The notes beneath the pieces are model-generated. The model was not told the DNA's origin and did no database searches. It worked only from the letters and a program-made list of their open reading frames with translations. Position numbers and translations under genes: made by a program. From Candidatus Muiribacterium halophilum (GTDB lineage: Bacteria > Muiribacteriota > Muiribacteriia > Muiribacteriales > Muiribacteriaceae), in the NCBI GenBank assembly GCA_023228995.1, contig JALOAD010000056.1, forward strand, positions 1 to 21,135: a stretch of DNA of 21,135 bases, in the 5' to 3' direction. Positions 16,147-21,135 of the stretch are shown one piece after another. The first letter of the stretch is position 1, and each line of letters starts with the position of its first letter.

Positions 16147-17400
16147 ACTTTTGATAAAGAAATATATATCACATAGGTTTGTACCAGTATATCCACCCTG
16201 TAATAAAAATCCGTATTTTTTTAAGAATTCATTTGAATTTGAAGAATCGATATATTTTTTAATATTAGTTTGTGAAATATTTAACAAGGAATTTCCATTA
16301 ACAAAAGCACCTGCAACAGGAATTTCTGTAATACCATCGACTCCATCAGTTGCAATTCCACCGAAAATATCGCTTTTATCTGCAAAAAACGACATTCTAA
16401 GACAAAATTCCTGTACTCTGCCACCATATCCACCATTATTAACTTTATAAAGAACTTCCCCATTAATTGCAATTGCTTCATTAGTTTTAAGATTATTTTT
16501 TTCTTTACAAAGTTTATTTATAAGTAAATCAATATCAGAATTAAAATCTTTTATTTTTAATTTAACATTATATCCAAGTTTATATAATTCATTACAAAAT
16601 ATATTTAAACTATCCGCTGGCTGAAATGTTTTTACAAATAGACTTTTTCTTCCTTCAGGTTTAAAATCATCTTTTTTTAATTTACTTTTAATAAAACACA
16701 ATACATTGGAAGAAATTCCATTTATTTTATTTAGTTTTTTAAAAACACTTTTATAAAATTCATTATCTTTTCTTATCCAAACAGTCGGACCTGAACCGAC
16801 ATATTCAAAAAATCCTCCAGAAATATCTGATAAAATAAATGAAACAGTTTCAGATAAAGTGAAATTCAATAAACCACCACCTTTAATAAGACTAATACTC
16901 TGTCTTATATTATTTATACTTAAAATATCCAAATTTTCCAAAAGAAGTCTTTTATTAACTTCTATTAGATCATCTTCTGTTAAACCATTTTGAGGCAAAT
17001 CAATAAGAGAAGATGAACCACCACTTATTAAAAAAATAACAATATCATTTTTGGTGGTTTTTTTGAGGAATTCAATAATTTTTTGAGAACATTCAAAAGA
17101 TTTATTAGTTAAAAAAGGATGAGATGATTTGTAAATATTTTTACTTTTATCTTCATAATAAGGATTAACAATAATATAATCATCAATATTAACTATTGAA
17201 TTAAAAAACTCAAACATTTTTAAAGAAGCTTTACCGATTGAAACAATAAATATTTTTTTAAATTGATTTAAATTCAAAAATGGAGTCCTCTTATACTCAA
17301 GAACCCCATTTTTTAGTCTTACTCGCTCTCTTAAAAGATTTTCAGGCATTAATCTCATTACAGTATTGCTTGCAATAGTTTTAAAAGTTTCTTTATTCAA
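16144..17400 (-). CDS. Glycerate 2-kinase, GckA/MOFRL type
   Basis: A 418-residue glycerate kinase of the DUF4147 plus MOFRL family, which phosphorylates D-glycerate to 2-phosphoglycerate. Seen in order: SIGKASL (54-60), ISGGSSSLID (125-134), an IRQSISLIKGGGLL segment with the conserved KGG, SDISGG and GSGPT (191-206), then in the MOFRL part GGYGGRVQEF, ATDGVDG and GGYTGTNLCDI near the C-terminus. The family motifs look intact. I chose TTG at 17400, nine bases after AGGAA and overlapping the upstream stop by eight bases; an earlier TTG (17460) would overlap the upstream gene by 68 bases and add sequence not expected in the family. It sits between a DUF5610-like gene and fliK, an unusual place for a metabolic enzyme. 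Confidence 0.88.
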   Translation of the reverse strand: MNKETFKTIASNTVMRLMPENLLRERVRLKNGVLEYKRTPFLNLNQFKKIFIVSIGKASLKMFEFFNSIVNIDDYIIVNPYYEDKSKNIYKSSHPFLTNKSFECSQKIIEFLKKTTKNDIVIFLISGGSSSLIDLPQNGLTEDDLIEVNKRLLLENLDILSINNIRQSISLIKGGGLLNFTLSETVSFILSDISGGFFEYVGSGPTVWIRKDNEFYKSVFKKLNKINGISSNVLCFIKSKLKKDDFKPEGRKSLFVKTFQPADSLNIFCNELYKLGYNVKLKIKDFNSDIDLLINKLCKEKNNLKTNEAIAINGEVLYKVNNGGYGGRVQEFCLRMSFFADKSDIFGGIATDGVDGITEIPVAGAFVNGNSLLNISQTNIKKYIDSSNSNEFLKKYGFLLQGGYTGTNLCDIYFFIKS

Positions 17401-18124
17401 AAATAAAAATTCCTGTATATTCTTTGCTTGCTTCAAAAAAACTAAGATGTTTTTCGTCAATACCTGTTATTTCTTCTTTAGAGTGAGTATCTTCTTTAAT
17501 AAAATAGTTTTCAATTTCTTCATATGATTTTTTAAAAGTTTCATCAATCATTACTGAAAGATTTTCATCAGCCTTATACAAACTACCAAGTTTAGCCTGA
17601 GCTTTTTCAAATCCTTTAACAACATTTTCAAGAGCCCATACACCGAAATCTTTTTCAGAAACTTCTTTATCATTCTTTTCAAATTCATTATGTTTTACAT
17701 ATTTATAAAGACTTTTTGAAAAATCAACAATATTTGAAACAACTTTTTTAGAACTAAAATCTCGAATTTCTTTTTCTTTTTTTACAACTTCTTCCTTTTC
17801 TTTTGCAGGCGGAAGAGTCTGGTTTTTCTTCCAAATTTCTTCAAAAGTAATTTTAAGTGATTTTCTTACTTTAACAAATTCATCACCCTCAATATCTTTA
17901 AACTCAGAATAAATACTATCTTCAAAAATACTTAATGTTTTGAAGATAAAAAGAGAATTTTCTTTTTCAGGCGAAATAACATAATCATCATTATCGCTTA
18001 TTATAACTTTTGAAAGTTTTTCCAACTCAGAATCTTTAACATTTTCATGCTTAAGATTAAGCTTATAATTGTCGATAATACTTTGAACATTGTTAATGTT
18101 ATCAATTCCTCCCAAGCCATTCAT
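17393..18124 (-). CDS. DUF5610-like protein of the flagellar cluster
   Basis: A 243-residue soluble, charged, mostly helical protein. I recognise it only by resemblance: the segment VVKGFEKAQAKLGSLYKADE, then SVMIDETFKKSYEEIENYF (about 172-208), is like the C-terminal part of DUF5610 proteins (a G-F-x-x-A-x-x-x-LG helix followed by an I-D-x-T-Y/F helix). A Lys/Glu-rich linker occupies about 108-125. There is no signal peptide. The family has no assigned function. ATG at 18124 follows a strong AAGGAGGT site; an upstream ATG (18160) would add 12 residues and place the ribosome site inside the gene, so I reject it. It is the first gene of the flagellar unit, behind a sigma28-like promoter. Confidence 0.75.
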   Translation of the reverse strand: MNGLGGIDNINNVQSIIDNYKLNLKHENVKDSELEKLSKVIISDNDDYVISPEKENSLFIFKTLSIFEDSIYSEFKDIEGDEFVKVRKSLKITFEEIWKKNQTLPPAKEKEEVVKKEKEIRDFSSKKVVSNIVDFSKSLYKYVKHNEFEKNDKEVSEKDFGVWALENVVKGFEKAQAKLGSLYKADENLSVMIDETFKKSYEEIENYFIKEDTHSKEEITGIDEKHLSFFEASKEYTGIFIFE

Positions 18125-18164
18125 ATGTACCTCCTTGTACACTATAAAGTATATAAACAAATAA

Positions 18165-18192
18165 CTATCGACACATTAATTCAAAAACTTTA
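18165..18192 (-). promoter_or_regulatory. Sigma28-like promoter before the DUF5610-like gene
   Basis: On the minus strand TAAAGTTT (18185-18192), a perfect copy of the enterobacterial FliA -35 consensus, is followed after 12 bases by GTCGATAG (18165-18172), six of eight matches to GCCGATAA. The TAAA to -10 distance is 16, the same as in the site before fliK. It is about 40 bases before the ATG at 18124. A sigma70-like element nearer the gene cannot be excluded. Confidence 0.55.
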
Positions 18193-18343
18193 ATTTATTT
18201 TTAAATTAATTTTACTTATTAAATAAACTTCAAAAATCGTAATGGAGTTTTTATAAACAAAAGCAAAAAAAAATTATGAAAAAAAATATAATTTAGTATA
18301 TTATTTCATTAGTTTCATAATAGCTTTAATAAAAGAGAGTGAA

Positions 18344-19906
18344 ATGTTTAAAAGGATTAATTTTTATGTTATTTTTTTAATATTTTTATCGGTTGAAGTT
18401 TCTGGTTATGTGTATGGAATTCAGAAAATAACTTTTCCTATTGAACAAAAAAAACTTATAAATGAAAAAGATATTAGTCTTTTTTTTAATGTAAATGAAA
18501 AAAATGATACTTTTGAAATATATATTGATTTTGATAATTCTTACTATGAAGATAATGGTATTAACAATATAGGATTAAAAAAAGATAAATTTTTCTTTGG
18601 TTTTGTTAATGATAATAGCAATAATTTCTTTCAGAACAACAAAAAGACAGGTCTTACTTATTCAAACTCTAACATTAAATTAACTACTGGTTGGAATAGA
18701 GGAATTAGAAATCAGGAAACTTTTATTCTCCCTTCTGGTTCAAAAACAATATTTCTTTCAAAAACAAATATTATAGATGAAAGTGAATCTGTTTTTGTAA
18801 ATAATACATTATTAAAAAGAAATTTTGATTATACAATAGATAATTCTTCTGGAATTGTTAGCTTTTATGTTTTTTATCCAGAAAAATCAATAGTTACTAT
18901 TAATTATTCCTATTATTCAAAAATTAATGGAGAAAAAGATATTAGGCAAATCTATCCTGATATTGATTATAATACTAAAAATATAAAAATTACCTCAAGA
19001 GAAGAATTTAACTCTGCTAAATTTAACATTGGAAAAATATCTTTTGATAATTTTTTTGTAAATAGTGAATATTTTAATAATATATCTTTAAAACACAGTT
19101 TTTCTAAATTTACTGTAAAAACAAATTACATTGATGAACAAAAAGCAATAAAAAATTCAAAATATATAGGTCTTATTCCAGATTATACAATTAATAGCAA
19201 TAAATTTAGTTATAGGAAATTTAATAGTTTTAGTGATTTTAAATATAATTTCTCAAACTATTCTTATTTAGATATTTTTAAAAAAAATAATGAAGATTCT
19301 ATAAAAACATTAAAAATTACAGAAAAATTCAATGATATTTATTGTGATTCAAATATTACAATGAATAAATACTCTCTTAGAAATCAAGATTTATTATTAT
19401 CTTTTAGAAAAAATAATTTGTTTTTTTCAAGCACAGATTTAATGATAAACGGTAAATTTATTGATAGAGAAAAAAAACTTATTTACTTTAAAAACAGACA
19501 AAATTTTTCACTTAAATATAAAAATTCTGACATTTATAAAGGAATATCAAGCAATTTTGATAATTTTTATTTAAATTTAGAATGGAAAGATATTTCAGAT
19601 ATTTACCTTTTATTATCAACAAGTATTGATAATTGGACTTTTTCATATATAGATGAAATACAAAATACTGGGAGAATTTCTTTTAAAAAAGATGGATTCA
19701 ACACTAATCTAGACATTACAGACTCTAAACTTGCAAATTCAATTACTAATATAACTTTAAAAAACACAAAAATTACATTTGATTACAAAAAATTAATTGA
19801 AAAAAGAATAATAATCAGATTTTATACAGCTGAAGATTTTCTTGAATTTGATTATTCTGAAATATCAAAAAAAGGAACTTTTTCATATAATACTATAATT
19901 AATTAA
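18344..19906 (+). CDS. Exported beta-rich protein, probable outer-membrane protein
   Basis: I do not recognise a named family. The 520-residue product starts with a basic residue pair and a hydrophobic stretch (MFKRINFYVIFLIFLSVEV), a probable signal peptide cleaved near residue 20-25. The rest is rich in Asn, Lys, Ile, Phe, Tyr and Ser with alternating hydrophobic patterns, consistent with a beta-barrel. Residues about 135-190 form a small domain (ESVFVNNTLLKRNFDYTID, then SGIVSFYVF and a SIVTINYSYY strand) like the V-x-V-x-G-x-x-L-x-x-x-x-DY-x-I modules seen in other large outer-membrane proteins. ATG at 18344 follows GAGAGTG. It is transcribed divergently from the flagellar cluster and ends before a stem-loop. 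Coding is well supported; membrane location is inference. Confidence 0.8.
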   Translation: MFKRINFYVIFLIFLSVEVSGYVYGIQKITFPIEQKKLINEKDISLFFNVNEKNDTFEIYIDFDNSYYEDNGINNIGLKKDKFFFGFVNDNSNNFFQNNKKTGLTYSNSNIKLTTGWNRGIRNQETFILPSGSKTIFLSKTNIIDESESVFVNNTLLKRNFDYTIDNSSGIVSFYVFYPEKSIVTINYSYYSKINGEKDIRQIYPDIDYNTKNIKITSREEFNSAKFNIGKISFDNFFVNSEYFNNISLKHSFSKFTVKTNYIDEQKAIKNSKYIGLIPDYTINSNKFSYRKFNSFSDFKYNFSNYSYLDIFKKNNEDSIKTLKITEKFNDIYCDSNITMNKYSLRNQDLLLSFRKNNLFFSSTDLMINGKFIDREKKLIYFKNRQNFSLKYKNSDIYKGISSNFDNFYLNLEWKDISDIYLLLSTSIDNWTFSYIDEIQNTGRISFKKDGFNTNLDITDSKLANSITNITLKNTKITFDYKKLIEKRIIIRFYTAEDFLEFDYSEISKKGTFSYNTIIN

Positions 19907-19983
19907 ATCACATTTGTTAATTCTAAAATTATTTTAACATAAAGTCTCTGATTATTTTATACAGAACTTTATTTTATATAAAA

Positions 19984-20019
19984 AAACAAAGCAAAACCAT
20001 GATTAGTTCTGCTTTGTTT
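19984..20019 (+). terminator. Stem-loop terminator after the exported-protein gene
   Basis: A 10-bp perfect inverted repeat AAACAAAGCA (19984-19993) and TGCTTTGTTT (20010-20019) with a 16-base loop lies about 80 bases after the stop at 19906. The A-run before and the T-rich end of the right arm suit a terminator working both ways. It is nested inside a 12-bp inverted repeat (AACTTTATTTTA at 19965-19976, TAAAATAAAGTT at 20054-20065). Confidence 0.55.
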
Positions 20020-20063
20020 GTGTCAAAATAACTATAGAATGCAATGTTTTGTCTAAAATAAAG

Positions 20064-20218
20064 TTATAATAATTCTGTTTGAGCAAGTCTGACATATTCT
20101 TCAAAAAAAACAAGATCTATTTCAGACCAAACACTTACATAATTCTTCAGATAAAAATTAAATCTAATCTCATTTTCATCAACAGGTACAAATGTTAATG
20201 TAAAGATACCCAAAAAAG
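20064..20218 (-). pseudogene. 3' remnant of a minus-strand gene cut by IS21
   Basis: Reading the minus strand, an open frame ending at TAA 20064-20066 encodes about 50 residues just before the IS boundary, with plausible protein-like content (segments TFVPVDENEIRFNFYLK, then VWSEIDLVFFEEYVRLAQ). The frame runs into the IS21 left end, so the 5' part is lost or displaced. No family is recognised. The stop falls against the 12-bp inverted repeat, which may be the old terminator between two convergent genes. Short length makes this moderate at best. Confidence 0.4.
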
Positions 20219-20277
20219 TGCACGAGAATTTCCCCACTTTATCTCCATATTATATACTTATCTTGGAGGTGATAAAA

Positions 20278-20960
20278 ATGGAGATGAGTATAAATTATAG
20301 CTTGGTAACATCGATTGAAGAATATGGATTTGTGCCATCTAAAATAAAAGTGCGGAATAAATCTTGGATTCCTATAGAAACCATCTATTGAAGCTTTTAA
20401 ATGATGATTACAGAGAGTTTGAGTATTACAAACATCTTTATAATTATATGGTTAGAGAAGAAAAAATCACTTGTTCATATTCTAGTTTTAGAAGATATGT
20501 TAAAAAGGATGAAGATCTTTACGAGGTACATGAAAAACTTGAAACAATTAATAAGGAGGATAATGAATCTATATCACAAGGCACAAATTTTCCAGCTGTA
20601 TTTCTATTTAAACGTGAGAAAGATAAATTGCAAAATTTACCAAGTAAAGATATTAGATCAAATTATTATTTAAAAGCAAAAGAAGTTGTTGTCTCTAACG
20701 AATCTTTAATCTCATACAAATCAAACAAATACTCAGTGCCTAAACCTTATATTGGCAAGAAAGTAGGAAGAATCATTAAAAACAACAAACTTCATATATA
20801 TTATAACAATAAAATCATTACAATGCATAAAATTATTGAAAAAAAATTAAACATAAAAGAAAGTCATAATCTTTTTTATGATAGAAAATTAAAAAGTGAA
20901 TTAATTACAAAAGAAACTATTCTAGAAGAAATGGAGGCAATAATATATGACAATGATTAA
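20278..20960 (+). pseudogene. istA: Frameshifted, core-deleted IS21 transposase (istA)
   Basis: The ATG at 20278 (behind GGAGGTGAT) opens 37 codons, then the frame is lost; coding continues one frame over from about 20364 for 198 residues. The second frame shows the IstA N-terminal LDSYRNHLLKLL and SYSSFRRYV segments, and later the IstA C-terminal domain: NYYLKAKEVVVSN, then ISYKSNKYSVPKPYIGKKVG (about 100-134) and a HIYYNNKIITMHK strand. Between them, where IstA proteins carry about 220 or more residues with the DDE catalytic triad, only a short Asp/Glu/Lys-rich link is left. A frameshift near 20358-20366 and an in-frame core deletion make this a pseudogene. The stop overlaps istB by 14 bases. 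Confidence 0.75.
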
Positions 20961-21036
20961 TGAAGTCTTAGAAAAATTGGAATATTTAAAATTAAAATCT
21001 GCACATTCTATAATGGCTGAAGAAATAGGACCATAG
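20947..21036 (+). pseudogene. istB: Truncated IstB helper ATPase (29 codons)
   Basis: Starting at ATG 20947, 29 codons read MTMINEVLEKLEYLKLKSA and a few more, then stop at TAG 21034. The opening resembles IstB N-termini (a short helix with L-x-x-L-x-x-L-K-L), and the overlap with istA matches the IS21 layout. The P-loop ATPase domain is absent because the sequence changes to the IS3-family element at about 21025-21036. Confidence 0.6.
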
Positions 21037-21084
21037 TCTTAATTTATAAATCCATGTATAATAAAATATATGGAGGAAAAGATT

Positions 21085-21135
21085 ATGAGTAAAAAAGGAA
21101 GAAGAGAATTCAGATCTGAATTTAAAGCAAAAGTG
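21085..21135 (+). CDS. IS3-family transposase OrfA, N-terminal part only
   Basis: ATG at 21085 follows TGGAGGAAAA. The 17 visible residues, MSKKGRREFRSEFKAKV, match the start of IS3-family OrfA proteins (HTH_Tnp_1 type, with the F-x-x-EFKAK-V signature). The gene runs off the window. Its element has probably inserted into istB; its left end should lie between about 21025 and 21060, but I cannot fix the inverted repeat from one end. Confidence 0.75.
   Translation, partial: MSKKGRREFRSEFKAKV

Larger units (their letters stand above)
20219..21036 (+). mobile_element. Degenerate IS21-family element (left part)
   Basis: The left boundary is placed at TGCACGAGAATTTCCCC (20219-20235), which resembles IS21-family ends beginning with TG. 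After a GGAGGTGAT ribosome site come broken istA (20278-20960) and the first codons of istB (20947-21036) in the overlapping order typical of IS21. The DDE core of the transposase is missing, so it cannot move by itself. The right part is replaced by an IS3-family element. The exact ends are not proven. Confidence 0.65.

Noticed and set aside
17401-17460. Longer start (TTG 17460) for the glycerate kinase
   Set aside because: It would overlap the upstream gene by 68 bases; the TTG at 17400 has a properly spaced ribosome site and fits the family N-terminus.
1-21135. CRISPR array
   Set aside because: No regularly spaced direct repeats with unique spacers were seen; the repeats present are HEAT coding repeats, a microsatellite and intergenic palindromes.

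Overview
The window is very AT-rich DNA (G+C is low throughout except for a few short intergenic blocks) from a flagellated bacterium. Gene content suggests a motile, probably diderm, fermentative organism: hook genes in the order fliK-flgD-flagellar operon protein-flgE, a soluble phosphotransferase pair (EI and HPr), a GH57 glucanotransferase of a type common in anaerobes and thermophiles, a giant HEAT-repeat protein and a probable outer-membrane protein. No rRNA or tRNA is present, so the phylum cannot be fixed; an uncultured AT-rich lineage is my guess only.

Layout. From 120 to 8471, all on the minus strand and transcribed right to left, lies one tight operon: GH57 4-alpha-glucanotransferase, HPr, enzyme I, then a 1401-residue zinc-ribbon/acidic/HEAT-repeat protein whose start overlaps the end of enzyme I. 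A good sigma70-type promoter sits just upstream at 8505-8532. Positions 8472-8847 hold an intergenic block with C-rich tracts and a GC-rich hairpin. From 8848 to 11511 (minus) is a second unit: a TFIIB-type double zinc-finger protein, a TIGR00266/AIM24-family protein, and an asparagine-synthetase-like protein that lacks a working glutaminase site; an extended -10 promoter precedes it.

From 11640 to about 18200 (minus) is the flagellar hook cluster: a DUF5610-like protein, a glycerate 2-kinase, FliK, FlgD, a TIGR02530-type flagellar operon protein and a large (707-residue) FlgE, closed by a clear stem-loop terminator. Two sequences resembling flagellar sigma28 promoters, both with TAAA and a GxCGAT-type element separated by 16 bases, stand before the DUF5610-like gene and before fliK. 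A divergent plus-strand gene (18344-19906) encodes an exported beta-rich protein, probably of the outer membrane.

The right end (about 19950-21135) is a zone of insertion-sequence decay: the 3' remnant of a minus-strand gene is cut by the left end of an IS21-family element, whose istA is frameshifted and has lost its DDE catalytic core and whose istB is cut off after 29 codons; an IS3-family element begins immediately after and runs off the window.

Functional links: the first operon joins alpha-glucan processing with PEP-dependent phosphorylation of HPr, with no sugar-specific EII visible, so HPr may act as a regulator. The third region builds the flagellar hook. The role of the middle unit is unclear.
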